Source: a bacterium
Lineage (GTDB): Bacteria; Bacillota; Clostridia; Lachnospirales; Lachnospiraceae
Length of the DNA stretch: 64,000 nt
Direction of reading: 5' to 3'
NCBI GenBank assembly: GCA_030535455.1
Contig: JAUNJY010000020.1
Location: 1 to 64,000, forward strand
Part shown: positions 34,900 to 43,718 of the stretch, piece by piece
Layout: the number at the start of each line of letters is the position of its first letter
How positions within the stretch are numbered: position 1 is the stretch's first letter
Notes under the pieces: model-generated
The model's database searches: none
What the model was told of the DNA's origin: nothing
The model's input: only the letters and a program-made list of their open reading frames with translations
Program-made: the position numbers and the translations under genes

Positions 34900-35772
34900 T
34901 TAGAATTCCGTTTTTGCTTTGGCGACGGCATTAAGGCGACGGTATTCGCTTGGGGTTACCTTCATAGTGGATTTAAATACTTTGGTAAAGTAGTTGGAAG
35001 TTGAAAACCCACATTCAGATGCAATCTCTGTAACCGATGCATCCGAATAAAGCAGCATATGGGTTGCATGACGGACACGTAATTGTGTCATGTATTGCAA
35101 TGGAGAGAGTCCCAGCTCCTTTGCAAACTGCCTTGAAAAATGAGCATAAGAAATGCCTAAGGACTGACTCATTTCTTCTAAGCTTACCTGGTTTCCAATA
35201 TTATTCTTCATCCATAGAATAGCATCCGAGATATGTGAAGAAATGGATTTGGCCTGTGCATTTTCAGCAATTCGAAGCAATGCAATTAAAAACCCATAAA
35301 GCCATTCGCTTCCGTAATATAGTTCAAGGTCTCCTTCAATATAAAGCAGACTATACAGTTCAAAAAATCGAACAATTGGTATGCTGTCTCTTGATAAGGA
35401 AAGAATAGGCCCGGTTGCCTCTAGTATTTTTTGCATAATGGGTTCAACGGTAGGCCCGGCAAAATCTATGTAAAAGTATGTCCATTCCATGGTTCCGTCC
35501 CGATCAGGAGGAAAGTAGTAGTGGCTCTCTTCAGGAAAGGAAATTAATACGACCTTTCCAGGTGTGATTTTATGACGGGAGTGCGGCGTCTCATAAATCC
35601 CATATCCTTCTAAAGTATATTGAAAACGGTATCCTTTATATTTATAGCTTCTATTATCAATGCAATACTCTTTTCCGGGTGCAGTTTCTATTCCCAGACC
35701 ACGAATGCTAAGCGTACTTTCAGCAATTGGATCAAGTGTATCGTAAGTGCGGCTTCCTAGTTGCCAAGACAT
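34900..35772 (-). CDS. AraC-family transcriptional regulator
   Basis: 290 residues from the ATG at 35772 (AAAGGGGA upstream; a TTG one codon earlier is less likely). The N-terminal cupin-like sensor (about 20-150) contains GYRFQYTLEGYGIYETPHS and PDRDGTMEWTYFYIDF. The C-terminal double helix-turn-helix (about 185-285) has NQVSLEEMSQSLGISYAHFS and ECGFSTSNYFTKVFK. It is divergent from a second AraC gene at 35896, between the sugar importer and the GH27 gene, so it probably controls one or both. Confidence 0.85.
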   Translation of the reverse strand: MSWQLGSRTYDTLDPIAESTLSIRGLGIETAPGKEYCIDNRSYKYKGYRFQYTLEGYGIYETPHSRHKITPGKVVLISFPEESHYYFPPDRDGTMEWTYFYIDFAGPTVEPIMQKILEATGPILSLSRDSIPIVRFFELYSLLYIEGDLELYYGSEWLYGFLIALLRIAENAQAKSISSHISDAILWMKNNIGNQVSLEEMSQSLGISYAHFSRQFAKELGLSPLQYMTQLRVRHATHMLLYSDASVTEIASECGFSTSNYFTKVFKSTMKVTPSEYRRLNAVAKAKTEF

Positions 35773-35895
35773 CAAAAAAGTCCCCTTTCTATCAAAAATG
35801 TGCCATTTTAGATTAAATCTTTATATATTATAATACTATATAGAGGGTAGTTGAGAAAGAAAAATATCAAAAAAATACTATAGGGAGGAAAATAT

Positions 35896-36786
35896 ATGAG
35901 GCTTTTTGTATCCAATGCTGAAAAATCATTGCAATTTCATGGAAGTGGTAATGTACTCAGTAAAAATGGATTTCGTTATAAAAAGAATACGTTTTCTTTT
36001 TATGTATTAATTTTGGTAAAGGAAGGGACATTATATATTGCCCAGAACGGGGTACGGCATGAAGTAAAAAAGAATCAATATATTATTCTTAACGCAAATG
36101 AAGAGCAGTTTGGGTATTGTGCATCAACAGGAAAACTATCTTATTATTGGACCAGCTTTTCCTTTATGGATCCAGTAATCTTACATAAAAACAGTAAATG
36201 TATTCATGAATATATAAAGGCAGGAACAAACAATAGTGCCTATTTAATTCCAGAGCGAGGGGAAATCTCCATGTCACAGAGAGTACCGCTGCTATTTAAC
36301 CAGCTATTAGATTTATCAAGACAGGAAGAAATCTATTCCAAACGTATTATCGACTATTCCCTTAGTTTATTGATTATGGAACTGTCACAAGAATTCATCG
36401 AACAGAAATACAGAGTTCGTAAAAATATATCACCAAATCTAGATCGGACAATGGAGTGGATCAAGGCCAATTATAACAAAGAATTGACAATCAAAGAGAT
36501 TGCAAATGAAATGGGATACAACGCCAATTACCTATCTACAATCTTTAAAAAGAGTACTGGAATGACCATTGTCCAGTACATAAATGTTACGCGGATCAAG
36601 GTAGCAAAGTCTATGATCATCAATGACGGATCCTCTGTAAAGGAAGTAGCGTATGCATGTGGATTTGTGGATGACAAATATTTTATGAAGGTGTTTAAAA
36701 AGCTAGAAGGAATGACCCCCTCTCAATATAAAAAGGCATTTAGTAAAAAAAGATTGACCAATGGATTTACCAAAGTGCTATTATAG
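35896..36786 (+). CDS. AraC-family transcriptional regulator
   Basis: 296 residues. N-terminal cupin-like sensor (about 1-150, YVLILVKEGTLYIAQNGVRH) and C-terminal AraC DNA-binding domain (about 180-285: KELTIKEIANEMGYNANYLS, ACGFVDDKYFMKVFKKLEG). GGGAGG lies nine bases before the ATG. It stands 23 bases upstream of the GH27 gene and is likely cotranscribed with it, which suggests it responds to the sugar the enzyme releases. Confidence 0.85.
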   Translation: MRLFVSNAEKSLQFHGSGNVLSKNGFRYKKNTFSFYVLILVKEGTLYIAQNGVRHEVKKNQYIILNANEEQFGYCASTGKLSYYWTSFSFMDPVILHKNSKCIHEYIKAGTNNSAYLIPERGEISMSQRVPLLFNQLLDLSRQEEIYSKRIIDYSLSLLIMELSQEFIEQKYRVRKNISPNLDRTMEWIKANYNKELTIKEIANEMGYNANYLSTIFKKSTGMTIVQYINVTRIKVAKSMIINDGSSVKEVAYACGFVDDKYFMKVFKKLEGMTPSQYKKAFSKKRLTNGFTKVLL

Positions 36787-36809
36787 TGTTATATGGAGGG
36801 AAGAAAACG

Positions 36810-38108
36810 ATGAATAAGAATACATGTGCAAAGACGCCACCTATGGGGTGGAACAGCTGGGATTGTTATGGCGCTTCGGTAAATGAGGAGCAGCTAAAGG
36901 GAAATGCGGACTATATACATAAGAATTTAAAAGAGTTTGGATGGGAGTATGTTGTATGTGATATCCAGTGGTATGAGCCAGAAGCAAATTCCACAGAATA
37001 TAATCATTTTTACCCATTGGAGATGGATGAGTTTTCACGGCTGATACCTTCGGTGAAACGATTTCCTTCGGCAGCGGATGGTAAAGGATTTGGACCAATC
37101 GCAGACTATATACACAGCTTAGGACTTAAATTTGGCATTCATATTATGAGAGGAATACCAAGGCAGGCAGTGCATGCAGCAACAAAAATTAAGGGGAGTA
37201 CTGCAACGGCACGTGATATAGCGCAAAGCTTTTCTGTTTGTTCTTGGAATACAGATATGTATGGAGTGAACCATAAGGCAGATGGGGCACAAGCATACTA
37301 TAATTCTTTGTTTGAACTGTATGCTAAGTGGGGCGTGGACTTTGTCAAAGTAGATGATATCTGCAACACTGAGTTTAAGCCTGCAGACCCCTATTCAGCA
37401 AAAGAAGAGATTGAGATGATCAGGAAGGCAATTGATGCCTGCGGAAGGGAAATGGTATTAAGCTTGTCTCCGGGACCTGCAATTGTAGAAAAAGCAGAAC
37501 ATCTTAGTACCTATGCAAATATGTGGCGAATTACTGGTGACTTTTGGGATAATTGGCAGCAGTTATATCAAATGTTTGAACGTTGCCAGATATGGAGCCC
37601 TTATGTAAAAGAAGGATGCTGGCCAGATTGCGATATGCTACCTCTTGGACATATTGCAATTAATACACCAGGTCATAATACAATGGAACGAATGACCAAC
37701 TTTACAAAAGATGAGCAGATTACAATGATGACATTGTGGTGCATATTCCGTTCGCCACTGATGGTTGGTGGAGAGTTAAGGGACAATGATGAGTGGACGT
37801 TATCATTGTTAACCAATAAGGAGTTACTACGTCTGTTAAAACATTCTTTTGGTGCAAGGCAGATACTTCGTACGGCAGATACGGTAATCTGGTCCAGTGA
37901 GGATGAGGATGGCAGCAAATATGTGGCATTCTTTAATACTTCATTTTCAGAGACAAGACCAGAAGTGACATTTACTAACTTAGGAATTAGGGGATCATAC
38001 AAAGTAAGAGATTTATGGGCACATAAAGAGATAGGAATAGTAGATACAAGGATTTCGACTACTGTGAATATTCATGGAGCACGTATCTTTAAGCTTACAA
38101 TGGTATAA
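36810..38108 (+). CDS. GH27 alpha-galactosidase-like glycoside hydrolase
   Basis: 432 residues from the ATG at 36810, nine bases after GGAGGG. Markers: TPPMGWNSWDCYG near 8-20, VVCDIQWYEP near 50, nucleophile Asp182 in WGVDFVKVDD, likely acid/base Asp in ITGDFWDNW near 245-250. No signal peptide, so it acts inside the cell on imported oligosaccharide. Some GH27 members cleave beta-L-arabinopyranosides instead, and the sequence alone does not decide. It fits the importer operon upstream. Confidence 0.85.
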   Translation: MNKNTCAKTPPMGWNSWDCYGASVNEEQLKGNADYIHKNLKEFGWEYVVCDIQWYEPEANSTEYNHFYPLEMDEFSRLIPSVKRFPSAADGKGFGPIADYIHSLGLKFGIHIMRGIPRQAVHAATKIKGSTATARDIAQSFSVCSWNTDMYGVNHKADGAQAYYNSLFELYAKWGVDFVKVDDICNTEFKPADPYSAKEEIEMIRKAIDACGREMVLSLSPGPAIVEKAEHLSTYANMWRITGDFWDNWQQLYQMFERCQIWSPYVKEGCWPDCDMLPLGHIAINTPGHNTMERMTNFTKDEQITMMTLWCIFRSPLMVGGELRDNDEWTLSLLTNKELLRLLKHSFGARQILRTADTVIWSSEDEDGSKYVAFFNTSFSETRPEVTFTNLGIRGSYKVRDLWAHKEIGIVDTRISTTVNIHGARIFKLTMV

Positions 38109-38249
38109 AATAAGAGCAGAACGAGTAAAAAAAGTTGCAAACAGATTGTCTTGACAGTTGCAGTACTGTCAATTTTAATTACAGCACCACTTGGTGCGAT
38201 TGGCATTGATTTGACATATAAGAAATGGCTTTCAAAAGGCAAAGGTTAG
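38109..38249 (+). pseudogene. C-terminal relic of a cation:proton antiporter
   Basis: An open frame without a start codon encodes KQIVLTVAVLSILITAPLGA then IGIDLTYKKWLSKGKG and a stop at 38247. The ILITAPLGAIGI segment is typical of the last helix of CPA1-type Na+/H+ antiporters. Only about 45 codons remain, abutting the GH27 gene. Confidence 0.55.
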
Positions 38250-38291
38250 CTTATAGATGAGTATGTCGTTTGTTTGATCAGGTTTGGAACA

Positions 38292-38338
38292 AAGAAAGAG
38301 TCTTCCCCTTCAAGATTGAGGGAGAAGACTCTTTCTTA
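38292..38338. terminator. Bidirectional hairpin terminator
   Basis: A 14-bp stem AAGAAAGAGTCTTC/GAAGACTCTTTCTT lies between the rightward GH27 unit and the leftward gene at 38372. T-rich on both outer sides. Confidence 0.75.
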
Positions 38339-38371
38339 TATAGATATATTTGTATATTGATCGTAACTATG

Positions 38372-38575
38372 TTATCTGCTTGGAACTTGCTGCGTAGCAT
38401 CTAATTGATTAGCAATTCCACGTAATACGTTTGCGATGCTCTGCTTAAGTGTAAACGTATTAGAAACGTTATAATAATAATTTGTATGCTCAATCGTATT
38501 AACAGCAGCAGTTTGTTTTAACTCATTCTGATGTGACTTCATTAAATGGATTAGTAGTAATAAATCTCTATTCAT
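38372..38575 (-). CDS. Small protein of unknown function (67 aa)
   Basis: Soluble, polar, starting MNRDLLLLIHLMKSHQNELK, with NYYYNVSNTF in the centre and LRGIANQLDATQQVPSR at the end. AGGAAAA lies before the ATG. The helix-turn-like Asn/Gln-rich composition is reminiscent of spore-associated small proteins, but I recognise no family. Confidence 0.5.
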   Translation of the reverse strand: MNRDLLLLIHLMKSHQNELKQTAAVNTIEHTNYYYNVSNTFTLKQSIANVLRGIANQLDATQQVPSR

Positions 38576-38716
38576 ACAATTTTCCTGCCTTCCTATTGAT
38601 GGTAATCAGAGTATGAATAGCTCGGTAATGCCGCGGTCACAATAATGCTGATAAAAATAGGTATAAAAAAGCCGCAGCAGACGCCACGGCAAATAAACGC
38701 ATTATGAAATATAATA

Positions 38717-38788
38717 CTATTTATAAATTACCGAGGTAATCGTACTCAAATATGTGGTTGATAGACTTCTAGTTTTTAAATTAATCAT
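38717..38788 (-). CDS. Possible 23-residue peptide
   Basis: MINLKTRSLSTTYLSTITSV then IYK, with AGAGAGGT about six bases before the ATG. Very short and overlapping a palindrome (TTACCGAGGTAA at its end), so this may be chance or a leader peptide. Confidence 0.2.
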   Translation of the reverse strand: MINLKTRSLSTTYLSTITSVIYK

Positions 38789-38910
38789 AATATTACCTCT
38801 CTTTCTTAGTTTTTATGTAGCGCTTGGTTAACCATTGCCATAACCTCAGTATATAACAACAGTTTAATAAATGCAAGATAAAATGGTAAAAATATACAAT
38901 TTAGATTAGG

Positions 38911-39003
38911 TTGACAAATTTCTATTTCTCCTTTACTATGAACTTTGCAATCTTATACATAAGAGAGACAGCATAGGATACTAGATGAGTATCGCTTTTT
39001 TTA
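38911..39003 (+). ncRNA. Candidate short RNA: promoter and terminator 60 bases apart
   Basis: TTGACA (38911-38916), a 17-bp spacer and TACTAT (38934-38939) predict a start near 38946. A hairpin GATACT/AGTATC followed by GC and seven T (about 38974-39001) would end the RNA after some 55 bases. It may be a small RNA or an attenuated leader for the gene at 39174. Not confirmed by any homologue I know. Confidence 0.35.
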
Positions 39004-39007
39004 ATGT

Positions 39008-39096
39008 ATGAGTTAGACAAGACTTACTAAAAGACATTATCCATAGTCAAATGGGGCAGATTATTTTTTTGCAGATGAGTTAGGCAAAACTTACCA
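39008..39096. repeat. Direct repeat of 22 bases upstream of the DUF454 gene
   Basis: ATGAGTTAGACAAGACTTAC (39008) and ATGAGTTAGGCAAAACTTAC (39075) differ at two positions and are 67 bases apart. They lie 80-165 bases before the DUF454 gene and could be operator sites. Confidence 0.5.
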
Positions 39097-39173
39097 CACT
39101 AAATGGTCATATTCAGGTCACATTGCTACGATATACTTAAGGTAAGCAAGAGAAAGTAGAACTAAGGAGAAAA

Positions 39174-39554
39174 ATGAAGTTGAGTAATAAAATAAAGAAA
39201 TTAGTTTACCTTGTATTGGCTTTTATTTGTGTTGGCATTGGAGCGATTGGGGCTGTGCTTCCCGTTCTGCCAACCACACCATTTTTATTGTTGGCCGTAG
39301 TCCTATTTGAAAGAGGTTCTGATCGCTTTCATAAATGGTTTATGTCAACTAGCTTATATAAAAAACATTTAGAGGAATTTGTGAGAACCAAGTCGATGAC
39401 ATTAAAGAAGAAGTTAACGATCCTTCTTCCGGTTTCAGCACTTATGCTCTTGGTATTTTTCACAGTGCCAAGTTCCCACGCGAAGATTGCCATCATAGTA
39501 GCAATCATACTAAAGTATTATTATTTCTTCTTCCACATCAGAACAATTAAGTAA
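39174..39554 (+). CDS. DUF454 (YbaN-like) inner membrane protein
   Basis: 126 residues, two helical hairpins (about 10-45 and 80-115). The family marker AVLPVLPTTPFLLLA is near 29-43. AAGGAGAAAA lies before the ATG. It lies 14 bases upstream of two CydDC-like ABC proteins; this three-gene order suggests a role in the same transport process, perhaps heme or redox-linked. The DUF454 function itself is unknown. Confidence 0.85.
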   Translation: MKLSNKIKKLVYLVLAFICVGIGAIGAVLPVLPTTPFLLLAVVLFERGSDRFHKWFMSTSLYKKHLEEFVRTKSMTLKKKLTILLPVSALMLLVFFTVPSSHAKIAIIVAIILKYYYFFFHIRTIK

Positions 39555-39568
39555 AAGAAAGGTATCAT

Positions 39569-41314
39569 ATGATTAACAAACGACTAATGAATCTGTTAGC
39601 GGATTCAAAACAATACGTCATGAAAATGGTAATCTGGAACTGGATTGCACTTTTATGTAACGTAGTATTTATTTTTTCCTTTGCATATTTAATTGAAAAT
39701 ATGTTAGGAAACGGTATTAGCACGACGCAAATCGGCGTTGTTGCAGCCATTGATATATGTATGATCGTAATTCGTGCGATCTGCCATAAACAAAGCAGCA
39801 AGGCAAGTTTTTTTGCTGCAGCCGATGTAAAGAAAGTTTTAAGAGAAAATCTTTTCAATAAATTATTACGTCTTGGATCTTCCTATGAAGATAAAATTCC
39901 AACTGCTGAAATCGTACAAGTTTCAGGAGAAGGTGTAGAACAGTTAGAAATTTATTTTGGTAAATATTTAGCTCAATTATTCTACAGTTTATTAGCGCCA
40001 TTGACATTATTTGTAATTCTGGCATTTGTTAGCCTTAAGACATCTGCTGTATTACTTGCTTGTGTACCATTAATTCCATTATCCATCGTGGCAGTACAAA
40101 AGTTTGCAAAGAAATTACTTGCTAAGTACTGGGGAATTTACACAGGTCTTGGTGATACATTCTTAGAAAACCTTCAAGGCCTTACTACAATGAAAATCTA
40201 TGAAGCAGATGAAAGAAAGACTGTGGAAATGGATAAGAATGCGGAACAATTCCGTAAGATCACAATGCGTGTATTAATCATGCAGTTAAACTCCATCAGT
40301 GTTATGGATTTAGTTGCTTACGGCGGTGCCGGTCTTGGTATTATCGTAGCAGTATCAGAATTCTCCAAAGGAAATCTAGCAGTTGGCGGATTATTTGCAA
40401 TTATTTTATTATCCAGTGAATTCTTCATCCCTCTTCGTTTATTAGGCTCCTTCTTCCATATTGCAATGAATGGTATGGCAGCAAGCAAGAAGATCTTTAA
40501 GATCTTAGACCTTGAAGAACCAGGAAACCAAACTGAAGATATCGATTCTAAAGAACTTTCAATTAAGTTTGAAAACGTTGGTTTCTCTTATGAAGAAGAA
40601 CGTACCATCTTAGACAACGTAAGCCTTACTATTCCAAACAAAGGATTTATTTCTCTTGTTGGTGAATCTGGCTGTGGTAAGAGTACGATTACTAATATTA
40701 TTATGGGACGTAATAAAAACTATACAGGAAATATTTATATTGGAAACAAGGAATTATCTTCTATTAAAGAAGAGTCCATCATGAGCCATATTACACTTGT
40801 TACTCATAATGCAATCATCTTCAAGGGAACAGTAGAAGAAAATCTTCGCATGGCAAAACCAGAGGCAACAAAGGAAGAGTTATTAGCAGCATTAGAACAA
40901 GTAAACTTACTCGACTTTATGTTAGAACAACAAGGATTAGACACTGTATTACAAGAACAAGGTGCAAACCTTTCCGGTGGACAGAAACAACGTCTAAGCT
41001 TAGCAAGAGCAATCTTACACAATACGCCAATGTATATCTTTGATGAAGCAACTTCTAACATTGATGCAGAAAGTGAAGAACAAATCATGGATGTCATCCA
41101 TACATTAGCAAAGACTAAGACAGTGATCTTAATTTCTCACCGTCTTGAAAATGTAGTCGCTTCCGATTGTATCTATACAATGGATGGCGGAAATGTAGTA
41201 GAGGCAGGAACTCATAATGAATTAATGAGTAAACATGGTGTGTATGCTTCCCTTTATGGTATGCAGAAAGAATTAGAAAATTACGGTAAGGAGGAAGAGC
41301 GTTATGAAGCGTAG
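39569..41314 (+). CDS. ABC transporter half, CydD-like
   Basis: 581 residues, six-helix exporter membrane domain (about 15-310) fused to an ATPase. Walker A GESGCGKS near 365, signature LSGGQKQR near 468, Walker B YIFDEATSN near 490. Residues KLLAKYWGIYTGLGDTFLEN in the coupling region resemble CydD, which exports thiols for cytochrome bd assembly. No cydAB is in the window. AAAGAAAGG lies before the ATG, and its gene overlaps the next by 11 bases, giving a heterodimer. Confidence 0.8.
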   Translation: MINKRLMNLLADSKQYVMKMVIWNWIALLCNVVFIFSFAYLIENMLGNGISTTQIGVVAAIDICMIVIRAICHKQSSKASFFAAADVKKVLRENLFNKLLRLGSSYEDKIPTAEIVQVSGEGVEQLEIYFGKYLAQLFYSLLAPLTLFVILAFVSLKTSAVLLACVPLIPLSIVAVQKFAKKLLAKYWGIYTGLGDTFLENLQGLTTMKIYEADERKTVEMDKNAEQFRKITMRVLIMQLNSISVMDLVAYGGAGLGIIVAVSEFSKGNLAVGGLFAIILLSSEFFIPLRLLGSFFHIAMNGMAASKKIFKILDLEEPGNQTEDIDSKELSIKFENVGFSYEEERTILDNVSLTIPNKGFISLVGESGCGKSTITNIIMGRNKNYTGNIYIGNKELSSIKEESIMSHITLVTHNAIIFKGTVEENLRMAKPEATKEELLAALEQVNLLDFMLEQQGLDTVLQEQGANLSGGQKQRLSLARAILHNTPMYIFDEATSNIDAESEEQIMDVIHTLAKTKTVILISHRLENVVASDCIYTMDGGNVVEAGTHNELMSKHGVYASLYGMQKELENYGKEEERYEA

Positions 41315-42977
41315 TAGTTTAAAAGTAATGAGCAAGCTGATTGGCCTTGTATTACCATTATTCCATGTAATGGTTGCAGCCATTACAATGGGAGTCATTG
41401 GCTTCTTAACAGCCATCTTTATTGTAGTATTCGGTGGTGTTGGATTACTCACAGTATTAGGATTTGAAACAGGAATGACCCTTTCACAGATTACAGTGGC
41501 AATCGTAATCTGCGCAGTACTTCGAGGGGTATTACGATATGCGGAACAAGGTTCTAACCATTATATCGCATTTAAATTATTAGCATTAATTCGTCACAAA
41601 GTATTTGTTAAGCTTCGTACGTTAGCACCAGCAAAATTAGAAGGAAAAGACAAAGGTAACTTAATTTCCATCATTACGACAGATACCGAATTATTAGAAG
41701 TATTTTATGCGCATACAATTTCTCCAATTGCTATCGCAATCATCACTTCTCTTATTATGACAGGATTTATTTTCTCCTTTAATCCAATCTTAGGATGTAT
41801 TGCCTTAGCTGCCTATGCAGTGGTTGGTATTGTAATTCCAGTCTGGTCTTCCAAACAAGGAAGTGAGACAGGACAAAACTACCGTGATGAACTTGGTGAT
41901 TTAAATTCTTATTTCTTAAGCAGCATCCGTGGTATTACAGACATTATCCAATACCAAGATGGAGAAAACAGAATTAATGAGATCAACAACAGAACAAAAC
42001 AGCTTGAAACGAAGCAAAAGTTCCTTTTAAACCAAGAAGGAAATAACAAAGCAGTGACAGATACAACAATCTTATTATTCAGTATGATTATGCTATTTAC
42101 TGCTGGCATGTTATTTACAAACGGTACAATTACCTTTGTAGAAGTAATCATTCCAGTCATTGCCTTAATGAGTTCCTTTGGACCTGTAGTTGCAATTAGT
42201 AACTTATCCAATAACTTATTCCATACGATTGCAGCAGGTAACCGTGTGCTTGATTTATTAGAAGAAGAACCAGCGGTAGAAGAAGTAACAGGCAAAGAAG
42301 AAATCGCATTTGGCGATGTAGCATGTGACAAGGTAACATTCGCATACGGTGATGAATTAATTATGAAAGACCTTACTATGGACATTCCTGAAAATGGTAC
42401 CATTGGTATCTATGGAAAGAGTGGTAGTGGTAAGTCTACCTTATTAAAACTTCTTATGCGTTTCTGGGAAGTAAATGATGGAAAAATCATGGTAAACGGT
42501 AAGAATATCAATGATGTAAATACTTCTAACCTAAGAAAGATGCAGGCATTTGTAACACAAGAAACGTATTTATTCCATGATACCATTGCAAATAACATTG
42601 GTATTGCTAAAGAAAATGCATCCATGGAAGAGATTATGGAAGCGGCGAAAAAAGCATCCATCCATGAATTTATAATGAGCCTTCCAGATGGTTATAATAC
42701 TAACGTTGGTGAGTTAGGAAGTAACTTATCTGGTGGTGAAAAACAAAGAATTGGTATTGCAAGAGCCTTTCTTCATGATGCACCTATGATTTTATTAGAT
42801 GAGCCAACAAGTAACCTTGACAGTTTAAATGAAGGTATCATCTTAAAATCCTTAACAGAGGCAAAAGAAGACAAGACAGTAATCCTCGTTTCTCATAGAA
42901 AGTCTACAATGAACATTGCAGATACAGTATTAGATGTAGAAAGACAAGGATTAAAAGGAAAAGTCAGAGCAAGCTAA
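41304..42977 (+). CDS. ABC transporter half, CydC-like
   Basis: 557 residues, partner of 39569. Six helices (about 10-310; includes RGVLRYAEQGSNHYIAFKLL, the CydC-like RYxER/Q region), ATPase with Walker A GKSGSGKST near 371, signature LSGGEKQR near 475, Walker B MILLDEPTSNLD near 495. The start is preceded by AAGGAGGAAG within the end of the upstream gene. Specificity is inferred from similarity of layout only. Confidence 0.8.
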   Translation: MKRSSLKVMSKLIGLVLPLFHVMVAAITMGVIGFLTAIFIVVFGGVGLLTVLGFETGMTLSQITVAIVICAVLRGVLRYAEQGSNHYIAFKLLALIRHKVFVKLRTLAPAKLEGKDKGNLISIITTDTELLEVFYAHTISPIAIAIITSLIMTGFIFSFNPILGCIALAAYAVVGIVIPVWSSKQGSETGQNYRDELGDLNSYFLSSIRGITDIIQYQDGENRINEINNRTKQLETKQKFLLNQEGNNKAVTDTTILLFSMIMLFTAGMLFTNGTITFVEVIIPVIALMSSFGPVVAISNLSNNLFHTIAAGNRVLDLLEEEPAVEEVTGKEEIAFGDVACDKVTFAYGDELIMKDLTMDIPENGTIGIYGKSGSGKSTLLKLLMRFWEVNDGKIMVNGKNINDVNTSNLRKMQAFVTQETYLFHDTIANNIGIAKENASMEEIMEAAKKASIHEFIMSLPDGYNTNVGELGSNLSGGEKQRIGIARAFLHDAPMILLDEPTSNLDSLNEGIILKSLTEAKEDKTVILVSHRKSTMNIADTVLDVERQGLKGKVRAS

Positions 42978-42984
42978 AAATAGA

Positions 42985-43015
42985 TAGGGTGTTGCATAAT
43001 TGCAACACCCTTTTA
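42985..43015 (+). terminator. Intrinsic terminator
   Basis: GGGTGTTGCA/TGCAACACCC with a 4-base loop and TTTT. Confidence 0.85.
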
Positions 43016-43037
43016 AGCATATAGAGGAGTGAAGAAT

Positions 43038-43706
43038 ATGTTTTCAATATTAGTTGTAGAAGATAACAGCAGTCTCAATAGACTGATTTGTGCAAAGTTA
43101 AAAATGGAAACGTACCAGGTATTTTCCGCATTTGACGGACAGGAAGCACTAGATCTGCTTGAACACGAACATATTGATTTAATCATCAGTGATGTGATGA
43201 TGCCAAACATAGACGGTTACGAATTAATTAAGTCCTTGCGTTCCGTTGGAAATACGACGCCAATCCTTATGATCACGGCAAAAGATCAGATTGAGGATAT
43301 GGAAAAGGGATTTAATGTGGGTACCGATGATTATATGGTAAAGCCGGTCAATATGACAGAGATGGTCCTTCGTGTAAAAGCATTACTGCGCAGGGCAAAA
43401 ATTGCCAGTGAGAGAAAATTAAACATTGGTTCCACCGTATTAGATTATGATGCATTGACCGTATGTGTAAATGACACGGTGTATGATATGCCGCCCAAAG
43501 AATTTTATTTGCTATTTAAGCTATTAAGCAATCCTAATAAAATCTTTACCAGACTGGAGCTGTTGGATGAAATCTGGGGAATGGACAAGGAGATTGATGA
43601 CCGGACCATCGACTCTCATATTAAGAAGCTGCGTAGAAAATTTGAGACTTGTACTGACTTTGAACTGATGACCGTTCGTGGTCTTGGATATAAGGCGAAA
43701 ATATAG
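43038..43706 (+). CDS. OmpR-family response regulator
   Basis: 222 residues from the ATG at 43038 (GAGGAG eight bases upstream; a GTG three codons earlier is less likely). Receiver domain 1-120 with phosphorylated Asp52 in IISDVMMPNIDGYE and Lys in MVKPVN. Winged-helix domain about 130-222 (ELLDEIWGMDKEIDDRTIDS, VRGLGYKA). Forms a two-component pair with the kinase 12 bases downstream. The nearby ABC genes may be its targets; unproven. Confidence 0.9.
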   Translation: MFSILVVEDNSSLNRLICAKLKMETYQVFSAFDGQEALDLLEHEHIDLIISDVMMPNIDGYELIKSLRSVGNTTPILMITAKDQIEDMEKGFNVGTDDYMVKPVNMTEMVLRVKALLRRAKIASERKLNIGSTVLDYDALTVCVNDTVYDMPPKEFYLLFKLLSNPNKIFTRLELLDEIWGMDKEIDDRTIDSHIKKLRRKFETCTDFELMTVRGLGYKAKI

Positions 43707-43718
43707 GAGCTAGAAAAA

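Noticed and set aside
38637..38703. 21-residue hydrophobic peptide on the minus strand (MRLFAVASAAAFLYLFLSAL)
   Set aside because: No ribosome binding site; too short to support.
41909..42403. 164-residue frame on the minus strand in the CydC-like gene
   Set aside because: Shadow of a clear ABC transporter gene; Ser/Thr/Val-rich with no motif.
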